Of a stretch of 18,059 nt of DNA, positions 6,901-14,103 are shown one piece after another. The notes below the pieces were generated by a model that saw only the letters and a program-made list of their open reading frames with translations, was not told where the DNA came from and did no database searches. Numbering within the stretch: position 1 is the first letter of the stretch; the number at the start of each line of letters is the position of its first letter. This stretch comes from Candidatus Saccharimonadota bacterium (lineage in GTDB: Bacteria > Patescibacteriota > Saccharimonadia > Saccharimonadales > Saccharimonadaceae): the NCBI GenBank assembly GCA_030528815.1, contig JAUMYE010000009.1, positions 1-18,059 on the forward strand, written 5' to 3'. Both the position numbers and the translations under genes were made by a program.

Positions 6901-7797
6901 AGGAATGACATTCATTACTAGATCGGTTGGCTTGATGCCAGCAGATAGCATACCTTCAAGAACCTTTAGGCGCTTCATGATGCGCTTCTGCTTTGTACCC
7001 TTGGATTCGTCAGCTTCCTGATGTAGCTGGTCGACGAGAGCTGGAAGATCGACTTCCTTCAAAAGCTTTTCGATTGCGCTTGCACCCATCTCGACAGTAA
7101 TGAGATCGACGTATTCATCATCAAGATCGCGGTAATCTGCTTCGTTGATGATTGCGCCCTTCTTGAAGCTTGTAAGGATAGATTTCTTGCTCTGATAATC
7201 TGCTTCAAGATCATCAAGTTCCTTAGCCTGATCAGCTGCTAGCTTCTCAAGGTTTGCACCCTTGACCTTAGATTCCTTTGCGTAGCGAGCGTTAATAGCC
7301 TGCTTGGCAACGTCGGTCTGAGCTTCGAGATCCTCAAGGCGCTTCTGAATTTCTTCGTCATCAGCCTCGATGATTAGGTAAGCTGCAAAGTAAACAACTT
7401 TTTCAATACTCTTAACGGTTAGGTCAAGAAGTAGGCTAAGTGCGCTTGGAGTACCATGCATAAACCAAATGTGTGCAACTGGTGCAGCAAGTGCGATGTG
7501 GCCCATGCGCTCGCGGCGAGTGATACTCTTTGTGACAAGGTTACCTTCCTTATCTACAGCTGCTTCGCGAGAGCGGACACCTTTTAGCTTTGGATCGTTT
7601 GGATTAATATCTTTTACTGGTCCAAAGATACGTTCGCAGAACAAACCATCACGTTCTGGTTTCTGCGTACGATAGTTAATAGTTTCTGGTTTCGTAACTT
7701 CGCCGTAGCTCCAGTTCAGGATATCTTCCTGGCTAGCCACCGACAGGCGAATCGAATCAAAATCGTTTGCGCTGATAAAATTATCTGCCCAAGCCAT
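3964..7797 (-). CDS. rpoC: DNA-directed RNA polymerase subunit beta'
   Basis: Catalytic large subunit of RNA polymerase, 1277 residues. The Mg-binding motif is [10 protein letters not shown] at 517-526 (Asp519, 521, 523; canonical NADFDGDQMA has Phe for Tyr520). The switch and lid region is recognisable ([20 protein letters not shown]), as are the bridge helix near 796-835 and the trigger loop around 947-965. Several near-invariant features differ. The N-terminal zinc ribbon (expected at about 62-93) has no cysteine. The second zinc site has Ala844, Pro919 and Ala922 where three of its cysteines should be. The bridge helix has Arg807 for the usual His, and the trigger loop reads LDTKH (956-960) instead of MRTFH. 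A charged coiled-coil-like insertion of about 65 residues lies at about 148-212, at a place where actinobacterial RpoC also has one. The C-terminus is an acidic tail. Its ATG overlaps the rpoB stop (TAATG). Confidence 0.98.
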   Translation of the reverse strand: [1277 protein letters not shown]

Positions 7798-10700
7798 TAT
7801 AGGTCCTCCCCTTCTTCATAATCATCATTTGTTTCAGACATTTCCTCCGGCTCATCTTCGATGAAGTCGCCATTTTCGTCTGTTTCGCCAACACTAATAC
7901 CCATTTCTGCAGCTTCGTCTGCTTCTTCAGCAGCTAGCTCTTCGTGACGAGCATAGATTGCAGCATCGTCGTTTTCGCTCTGGACGCGGCGTGTAGTCTT
8001 TTCGATTACGTGATCTGCGTCTTTTGCGTCACCGTTATCAAGAAGATCAACCTTGAGGCCAAGACCCTGAAGTTCCTTAACCAAGACGTTAAAGCCTTCT
8101 GGAAGCTTTGGACCTTCGATTTCTTCGTCCTTAATAATAGATTCATAAGCCTTTGCACGACCGAAGACGTCATCAGACTTAATTGTGAGCATTTCCTGAA
8201 GTGTAGATGCAGCACCATAAGCTTCGAGTGTCCATACCTCCATCTCACCAAAGCGCTGACCACCGTTCTGAGCCTTACCACCAAGTGGCTGCTGGGTAAC
8301 CATTGTGTATGGACCAGTAGAACGAGCGTGAATCTTGTCTGCTACCATGTGGTGTAGCTTGAGCATATACATGACACCGACAGTAATGCGTTCCTCGAAT
8401 GGTTCGCCAGTCTGGCCATCGTAAAGCTTGACACGACCATCACGTTCAATACCAGCCTTGTTGAGCTGTTCAGAGATGGTTTCATCTGTTACGGAGTTGA
8501 AGGATGGAGTTGTAACGTTGTAACCGAGTGCGCGAGCTGCCATACCAAGGTGAGTTTCATATAGCTGACCGAGGTTCATACGGCTTGGTACGCCCATTGG
8601 GTTAAGAACTACATCAACTGGAGTACCGTCTTCCATAAATGGCATATCTTCTACAGGAAGAATGCGAGCGACAACACCCTTGTTACCGTAGCGACCAGCA
8701 ATCTTATCACCAACGCTAATCTTGCGCATTTCAGCAACATAGATCTTGATCTGCATCAAAACGCCAGATTTGAGTTCATCACCGTTTTCGCGAGTGAAGA
8801 TCTTAACACCGACAACTTTACCAGTATCAGAACCATTCATGCGAACGGAAGTATCACGGACATCCTTAGCCTTTTCGCCGAAGATTGCGCGAAGGAGGCG
8901 TTCCTCAGAGCTGAGTTCCTGTTCACCCTTTGGTGTAATCTTACCAACGAGAACATCGCCGTTGCGAACTTCGGAACCGATCATTACGATACCGTCTTCA
9001 CCAAGGTGGCGAAGAGTTGCTTCGGAGACGTTAGGAATATCACGAGTAACCTGTTCTGGACCAAGCTTAGTTTCGCGAACCTCTACATCGTAGTCGCGAA
9101 TATTGATACTTGTAAGAGTATCGTCTTCGACTAGGCGGCGAGAGATAACGATAGCGTCATCCATGTTGAAACCATGCCATGGCATGAAGGCAACAAGCAT
9201 ATTCTTACCAAGTGCGAGCTCACCATGATCGATGGAAGCACCCTCGATAAGAACATCGCCCTTCTTAACTTTCTGACCACGTTCAACAACACAGTGCTCG
9301 TCATAACAACGATCATCGTTTGTCTTTTCGAAGTGAGTTAGTGGGTAGCTCTTGGTTTCTTTGCCATATTTAACTTCAACAACGGTAGAATCTGCCTTTG
9401 TGACAGTACCATCAGCTTCAGCAAAGACAACCTGAGATAGATTCTTTACGACCTCTGCGTCGATACCAGTAGATACACGAGCAGCTTCAGTCTTGATTAG
9501 TGGAACTGCCTGTTTCTGCATAGCGCAGGCCATGAGAGAGCGGTCAACACGAGACTTTTCTACGAATGGAATCATAGAAGCGGCAACACCAAGAATCTCC
9601 TTATGTGCGGCATCCATGTGAGTAACTTCGGCAGCTTCAACCTGGGTTGGCTGTAGAGCTTTACGAGCAGATACGTACTGATCGACGAAACGGCCATCTT
9701 TGTCTAGCTTTGCGCTAGTGTCAGCAATAACCATCTTTTCTTCTTCAGCAGCATCAACATAAACTACTTCGTCAGTAACCTTACCGTTCTTAACGACACG
9801 ATATGGAGCTTCGAGGAAGCCATATTCATTAATCTTTGCATAAGTTGCAATGTTAAGCACGAGACCGACGTTCTGACCTTCTGGAGTCTCAACGGTACAA
9901 ATACGACCATAGTGAGTTGGGTGCGTATCGCGTACTTCAAGACCAGCGCGTTCACGAGTAAGACCACCAGGACCCATACTGGATAGACGGCGCTTGTGAG
10001 AAAGCTCTGCGAATGGGTTGGTATCGTTCATAAGCTGGCTTAGCTGTGAGCTGGAGAAGAATTCCTTAACTGCAGCAACGACTGGGCGAGAGTTGACAAG
10101 TTGCGAAGGAGTAACTGTCGATGGATCGCTCATAGACATACGGTCCAAGATGTTGCGCTGCAAGCGAAGCATACCTAGGCGGAACTGGCGTTGAACAAGC
10201 TCACCAACGAGTTTGACGCGGCGGTTTGCTAGGGAGTCGATATCGTCTTCTGGATCCTGAGTATTATTGAGACGAATGATTTCGCTAATAATAGCAATAA
10301 GGTCATTCATCTGAAGAGTACGGAACTCTGGTTCATTTGGAGTATCAAAACCTAGGCGCTGATTGATTTTGTAACGGCCAACACGGCTGTAATCGTAGCG
10401 CTTGTAATCCCAGAAAGTCTTCTTGATAAGCTCGCGTGCGTTCTCAACAGTAGCAAGATCGCCTGGGCGAAGACGCTTGAAGATCTCAAGAAGAGCTGAG
10501 CTCTGGCTGTCGGATGGATCTTTTTCTAGTGTGTTCTCGATGTAATGGACTTCACCATTATCAATTTCTTTGAAATCCTTAACGATTTCACTCTTTTTGC
10601 GGCCTAGGGCACGAAGAAGAGTTGTTACTGGGACCTTCTTGCGGCGGTCAATCTTGACATAGATTACGCCCTTAGTATCGGTCTCAAATTCTAGCCATGC

Positions 10701-11207
10701 ACCACGGCCAGGAATGATTTTGGCACCATAATATTTCTTTAGGCCAACTTTATCTGCCTGGAAGAAAACACCAGCAGAACGAATTAGCTGAGAAACAATA
10801 ACACGTTCGGTACCTTTAATAACAAAGCTAGCGCGGTCGGTCATCCATGGATAGTCACCAAAATAGATGTCCTGCTCTTTTACTTCGCCAGTAACTTTGT
10901 TCTGGAGCTCAACATTAACATGTAGAGCAGCTTCGTAGGTAGTAAGATTATCTTTTGCTTCGCGATCAGTTTCTACTGGATCCTTGAAGTAATAATCTTT
11001 GAAGCTAAGACTAAACTTAGTTCCGGTGTAGTCTTCGATAGGATTCAACTCCTCAAAAACTTCCCGAAGCCCGTAGTCTACGAACTCTTTCCAGGATTTT
11101 GTTTGATGTTCGATTAGGTTTGGTATTGGAAGAACTTGGTCGCCTTCGGTGAAACTCACGCGGCCACCACTCTTTGCAGTTTTTACTTCTGCCACATTCC
11201 CTCGCAT
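7797..11207 (-). CDS. rpoB: DNA-directed RNA polymerase subunit beta
   Basis: Second large subunit of RNA polymerase, 1136 residues; forms one side of the active-centre cleft and the rifampicin pocket. The rifampicin region is clear: SQLSQLMNDTNP then SHKRRLSSMGPGG, with Gln391, His404, Arg407 and Ser409 at the positions of E. coli Q513, H526, R529 and S531. The E. coli D516 position is Asn394. Catalytic-side motifs include FNMDDA (680-685; usually YNFEDA) and GDKIAGRYGNKG. The large E. coli lineage insertions are absent. The last 70 or so residues after the conserved LVKELQGLGL segment are a highly acidic tail rich in Glu, Asp and Ala. The start is ATG 11207, with no Shine-Dalgarno before it; a GTG four codons in follows a GAGGG and is an alternative start. 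The stop overlaps the rpoC start by one base. Confidence 0.98.
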   Translation of the reverse strand: MRGNVAEVKTAKSGGRVSFTEGDQVLPIPNLIEHQTKSWKEFVDYGLREVFEELNPIEDYTGTKFSLSFKDYYFKDPVETDREAKDNLTTYEAALHVNVELQNKVTGEVKEQDIYFGDYPWMTDRASFVIKGTERVIVSQLIRSAGVFFQADKVGLKKYYGAKIIPGRGAWLEFETDTKGVIYVKIDRRKKVPVTTLLRALGRKKSEIVKDFKEIDNGEVHYIENTLEKDPSDSQSSALLEIFKRLRPGDLATVENARELIKKTFWDYKRYDYSRVGRYKINQRLGFDTPNEPEFRTLQMNDLIAIISEIIRLNNTQDPEDDIDSLANRRVKLVGELVQRQFRLGMLRLQRNILDRMSMSDPSTVTPSQLVNSRPVVAAVKEFFSSSQLSQLMNDTNPFAELSHKRRLSSMGPGGLTRERAGLEVRDTHPTHYGRICTVETPEGQNVGLVLNIATYAKINEYGFLEAPYRVVKNGKVTDEVVYVDAAEEEKMVIADTSAKLDKDGRFVDQYVSARKALQPTQVEAAEVTHMDAAHKEILGVAASMIPFVEKSRVDRSLMACAMQKQAVPLIKTEAARVSTGIDAEVVKNLSQVVFAEADGTVTKADSTVVEVKYGKETKSYPLTHFEKTNDDRCYDEHCVVERGQKVKKGDVLIEGASIDHGELALGKNMLVAFMPWHGFNMDDAIVISRRLVEDDTLTSINIRDYDVEVRETKLGPEQVTRDIPNVSEATLRHLGEDGIVMIGSEVRNGDVLVGKITPKGEQELSSEERLLRAIFGEKAKDVRDTSVRMNGSDTGKVVGVKIFTRENGDELKSGVLMQIKIYVAEMRKISVGDKIAGRYGNKGVVARILPVEDMPFMEDGTPVDVVLNPMGVPSRMNLGQLYETHLGMAARALGYNVTTPSFNSVTDETISEQLNKAGIERDGRVKLYDGQTGEPFEERITVGVMYMLKLHHMVADKIHARSTGPYTMVTQQPLGGKAQNGGQRFGEMEVWTLEAYGAASTLQEMLTIKSDDVFGRAKAYESIIKDEEIEGPKLPEGFNVLVKELQGLGLKVDLLDNGDAKDADHVIEKTTRRVQSENDDAAIYARHEELAAEEADEAAEMGISVGETDENGDFIEDEPEEMSETNDDYEEGEDL

Positions 11208-11231
11208 TTATTTAGTGTTTGATATCTTTCT

Positions 11232-11274
11232 TGGCGCGAAGATTACCGCCCCGAGCCCTGCACTAATCTTGCCA
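11232..11274 (-). promoter_or_regulatory. Structured rpoB leader hairpin
   Basis: In the about 105-nt leader of rpoB, AAGATTA at 11239-11245 and TAATCTT at 11264-11270 form a perfect 7-bp dyad, extended across a 3-nt bulge by TGGC (11232-11235) and GCCA (11271-11274). The loop is G/C-rich, and its CTCGGGG can also pair with a CTCCGAG further upstream in the leader, giving a competing fold. The hairpin ends about 25 nt before the start codon. A role in control of rpoBC expression is inference. Confidence 0.45.
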
Positions 11275-11318
11275 GGACTTGCATAAAAATAACTCGGAGC
11301 ACACTACTTCTTGGTAAG

Positions 11319-11347
11319 ATTTTACAGTATTTTTTTACATACTTCAA
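11319..11347 (-). promoter_or_regulatory. Sigma70-type promoter of rpoBC
   Basis: On the minus strand TTGAAG (11342-11347), a 17-bp spacer and TAAAAT (11319-11324). The predicted start near 11312 gives a leader of about 105 nt. It lies back to back with the promoter of the plus-strand membrane protein gene. Confidence 0.75.
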
Positions 11348-11370
11348 GTAGATTTTGGCCGCTCTGTGGC

Positions 11371-11399
11371 TTGAAAGTTCGCGAATTAAGCATTAGAAT
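11371..11399 (+). promoter_or_regulatory. Sigma70-type promoter of the 692-aa membrane protein gene
   Basis: TTGAAA (11371-11376), a 17-bp spacer and TAGAAT (11394-11399). The predicted start is near 11406. A GGGAGAG Shine-Dalgarno at 11417-11423 precedes the ATG at 11426. Confidence 0.75.
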
Positions 11400-11425
11400 T
11401 TAATTAGTTAATTGATGGGAGAGAT

Positions 11426-13504
11426 ATGGGTTTTGCTGTCTTTATAGCAAGTATCATGGTGGTGCTGATTACCATATATTTAAATCAGCGAAGCAATAAT
11501 GGACAATCGGGTATTATTGCAGAATTATTCGATCGAGCCAAGAATTCTTTGACCCTTAGGAGAAATGCTAATAGTACCCAGGCGCAGCTTTCTCCGGAAG
11601 AGGCTCAGCTGAAGTCAAAATATAGGTCTTTGAATATATTTCTATATATAGGCTCATTCATTTTTATTTCTGCTGTTACGGCCTATCTTTCTAGCATCGA
11701 CACAATGCTTGTTCCGCCAACCGTTATTACTATTACATTATTAACGGCGCTAGCAAGCATCTTAATGTATAAATATGTCAATTTCTTAAAGCCGGCAGCA
11801 ATAGCATTCAATATCTCTGCTCTTATAATGTTCTTGTTCTGGTGGCCATCTCTCGACGCCTATGATATTTCCGTCGCAAGTTCCAGTCTCATAATCTTTG
11901 CAAGTATTACTTTTGTTTCACTGATTTCCGCTATCATATTCAATGATTCCAAGTATTGGAACTGCGTTTTTGCGTTCTTTGGCTTCCTAATTACGTCAAT
12001 CATCACCTTCTTTGAAGATCTCGATGATGGACTCAGGATCGAGCCTGCATTACTTATTCTTACCATCATCTTCTCGCTGCTTTCGACTCTATTAATATAC
12101 CTCTGGAAGAGCAAAGCTCTCTTTGTTCCGCAATCGATGCGCCGTAGCGTAATGAACTTCGCTTTCATCTACCAGATTGTTCCTTTGGTTATGATTCCTA
12201 GCTTCCTAGCGGCTTCGCATTTTACTGCCACTACTGCCATCTGCTTCCTATTCTTTAACTATGTCTTCTCGAAGTTTATCGGAAAAGAAAAAGCATCCAT
12301 CCCAGTGCTTCGCGCACTCGCCCAGGTTGCCGCAATTGTTATATCGATAGATATTTGCGCAACGTGCGAACCATACCGCGACCAAACAAACGTAATTTCC
12401 GTCGTTGTTCTTGCTTCGTCGCTTATCCAGTGCATCATCTCCGGAATAATGTTGGTCGCAAACAAAGACGAGCATAACCGCACGCTGGAACGCTCAGTTA
12501 TTTGTCTTTCCGCAGTAGCTAGCTCATTTGTTGCCTACAAATATTTCGACAACGTAATGAAGTGGGTTGGCTCATATAGTAGCTTCGACCTAACTTTGGG
12601 CGGAATATCGCTAACCCTATGTAGCCTCGTCGGCATCGCAATGTTCTTCTTGGATAAGTCAAGTTTATGGCTTAGCCCTACCGTGTTATTTATTGTATCG
12701 TTCTTTAACCTTCGCAGCAGCGATGTTGGACTTGCGCCTATTTTCATTATCGCCTTCTCGGTCCTTTGCTTCCTTGCGCCATTCATTTACTTCACGAATC
12801 ACAAGAAAGACAAGCAGGAAGCTCTATTTGGCGTAGTTGGACTACTTCTAGCTCTTTGTTTATCCAATTTCATGATTCAGGCAAGCATCGATCAACAAAA
12901 TGCATTTTTCCTTATCCCTACAGGCATGAGCTTGATTTCGTTAATGATTTTGGCATGCATCACTAATGAGCTAACCGTTATCAAGCTGATGTTCTACCAG
13001 CTAGCAATCATGCTTCTTCATACCGCAGCAACGTTTGAGAAAAACACATCCGTCATGCTTTCATTCCTTGCCGCAGAAGCAATTCCAATCGCAATGCTCG
13101 CACACGGTTCTCTAAATACAATTACAAAGAAAGAAACAACGCCAAATGCTTTGTTAATTACGGCGTATGTATTGTTTGAGCTCATTTATTTCCCAAACAT
13201 GGTCGACGCGAGCTATGAGAATGGCGGACTAGCCGTAGTGGCACTTGTAGGCGTTTTGGTAAACTTAGGCGTATTAATTGTAGGCATGATGCGCAAATGG
13301 AAAGTTTTGCAAGGTTTCGCAATCGCCACTATCTTGTTGCAGCTACTATCTATTACTGGCAGCAACACCGCGCTTTGGTTCATTATTCTCGGTCTAATCA
13401 TTATCGTGGCGGTAATTATTGGCTTCTACAGACTAGCAAACAAAGACAATAGCCAGGCGCCAGCCCAGCCACAAGATCCAAACCAGAATCAGCCACAGGC
13501 TTAA
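11426..13504 (+). CDS. Large polytopic membrane protein, unknown function, 692 aa
   Basis: I do not recognise the family with confidence. The protein starts with one membrane helix (about 3-19), followed by a polar linker of about 50 residues with an NSTQAQLSPEEAQLKSKYRS stretch. After this comes an almost unbroken series of roughly 18 to 20 hydrophobic segments with very short loops up to about residue 670. The tail is cytoplasmic-looking and rich in Pro, Gln and Asn (QAPAQPQDPNQNQPQA). No ATPase, glycosyltransferase or protease motif is visible. The architecture recalls the large multi-helix DUF2157 or DUF2339-type membrane proteins of unknown role, but that is a guess by shape. It is transcribed alone, divergently from rpoBC, with its own promoter and terminator. 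Conserved acidic and aromatic residues are scattered and suggest no catalytic centre. Confidence 0.85.
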   Translation: MGFAVFIASIMVVLITIYLNQRSNNGQSGIIAELFDRAKNSLTLRRNANSTQAQLSPEEAQLKSKYRSLNIFLYIGSFIFISAVTAYLSSIDTMLVPPTVITITLLTALASILMYKYVNFLKPAAIAFNISALIMFLFWWPSLDAYDISVASSSLIIFASITFVSLISAIIFNDSKYWNCVFAFFGFLITSIITFFEDLDDGLRIEPALLILTIIFSLLSTLLIYLWKSKALFVPQSMRRSVMNFAFIYQIVPLVMIPSFLAASHFTATTAICFLFFNYVFSKFIGKEKASIPVLRALAQVAAIVISIDICATCEPYRDQTNVISVVVLASSLIQCIISGIMLVANKDEHNRTLERSVICLSAVASSFVAYKYFDNVMKWVGSYSSFDLTLGGISLTLCSLVGIAMFFLDKSSLWLSPTVLFIVSFFNLRSSDVGLAPIFIIAFSVLCFLAPFIYFTNHKKDKQEALFGVVGLLLALCLSNFMIQASIDQQNAFFLIPTGMSLISLMILACITNELTVIKLMFYQLAIMLLHTAATFEKNTSVMLSFLAAEAIPIAMLAHGSLNTITKKETTPNALLITAYVLFELIYFPNMVDASYENGGLAVVALVGVLVNLGVLIVGMMRKWKVLQGFAIATILLQLLSITGSNTALWFIILGLIIIVAVIIGFYRLANKDNSQAPAQPQDPNQNQPQA

Positions 13505-13508
13505 AACA

Positions 13509-13541
13509 AAAAATACTCCTCGAATTACGGGGAGTATTTTT
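13509..13541 (+). terminator. Intrinsic terminator after the 692-aa gene
   Basis: AAAAATACTCC at 13509-13519 pairs with GGAGTATTTTT at 13531-13541; the stem extends inwards by about three pairs (one of them wobble) to an AATTA loop. The T5 run follows in the plus direction, and the hairpin begins 4 nt after the stop codon at 13502-13504. Confidence 0.9.
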
Positions 13542-13564
13542 ATGTTTCAGAAATCCAAGACCCT

Positions 13565-13597
13565 AAAAACCACCCATTGGGTAGGTGGGTGGTTTTT
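13565..13597. terminator. Second, bidirectional terminator in the convergent gap
   Basis: AAAAACCACCCA at 13565-13576 and TGGGTGGTTTTT at 13586-13597 form a perfect 12-bp stem with a 9-nt loop. There is a T5 run on both strands, so it can stop plus transcripts that pass the first hairpin and minus transcripts coming from the khpA-like gene, about 85 nt after its stop. Confidence 0.85.
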
Positions 13598-13630
13598 AAG
13601 CATATAAGCTCTCAACTTTATGTATATGTA

Positions 13631-13677
13631 AAGCTGACCTCGCAGTTAGCTTAATGCTCGTTGTTGTTAAGCATTAA
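13631..13677. repeat. Paired dyads at the 3' side of the khpA-like gene
   Basis: TTAATGCT at 13651-13658 and AGCATTAA at 13670-13677 form a perfect 8-bp dyad with an 11-nt loop. Immediately to its left, AGCTGAC and GTTAGCT (13632-13650) form a 7-bp stem with one wobble pair. The dyads lie 5 nt past the khpA-like stop in the minus direction and have no T-tract. They may shape the 3' UTR of that mRNA or belong to a small RNA; no protein or tRNA is seen in 13598-13682. Confidence 0.4.
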
Positions 13678-13682
13678 CAGTA

Positions 13683-14069
13683 TTATATATCAAGATCGTC
13701 CAAGTCTGCAAGTTCTTGACGCGTCTTTTTTGCAAGTTCGCTGGTTTCCTCTGCAGCTTCTTCATCGCTTGCAAAGCTGTCATCGGCAGCAGTATCGTCT
13801 GCCTTTTCTTTGCCTTCGAAACCATCGTTGTTTATAATCTTTAGGTTGTAGCGAGCATCGTTCTTTGTGCCAAGAGCACGGAGCAATGTACGGATGCTTT
13901 GTGCGGTTGCACCACGGCGACCAATAATGCGACCTACATCTTCAGGATCAACTTCCAAGCTTAGCAATACACCTTTTTCGTCGATTGTGCGGTCGATCTT
14001 AACTTTGTCTGGATTGTTGACGAGGGTCTTTACGATATACTCGACAAATTGCTGGTCTATAGTAGCCAT
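13683..14069 (-). CDS. khpA: KH-domain RNA-binding protein (KhpA-like) with acidic tail
   Basis: Single type-II KH-like domain in the first 80 residues. The RNA-binding GxxG loop is in GRIIGRRGATAQS, with Gly50-Arg-Arg-Gly53. The opening FVEYIVKTLVNNPDKVKID and the following VDPEDVGRIIG match the KhpA (YlqC) pattern. KhpA proteins bind RNA, often with a KhpB/Jag partner, and affect cell division and elongation in Gram-positives. KhpA is usually 75-80 residues; this one is 128 because of an added C-terminal region of about 45 residues, dominated by Asp, Glu, Ala and Ser. It lies in the same neighbourhood as rpsP, as is usual for khpA, but a small membrane protein gene and the rpsP terminator intervene. 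The start ATG 14069 has GGAG 5 nt upstream (14075-14078). Confidence 0.85.
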   Translation of the reverse strand: MATIDQQFVEYIVKTLVNNPDKVKIDRTIDEKGVLLSLEVDPEDVGRIIGRRGATAQSIRTLLRALGTKNDARYNLKIINNDGFEGKEKADDTAADDSFASDEEAAEETSELAKKTRQELADLDDLDI

Positions 14070-14103
14070 AGGTTCTCCATTAAATTTTAGTTTTTATAAG
14101 GAT

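Noticed and set aside
13631..13680. Possible tmRNA or tRNA-like structure (short NNNEH-stop reading with paired stems)
   Set aside because: There is no acceptor stem, T-arm or CCA end within reach, and the stems are too short; best left as an uncharacterised dyad.
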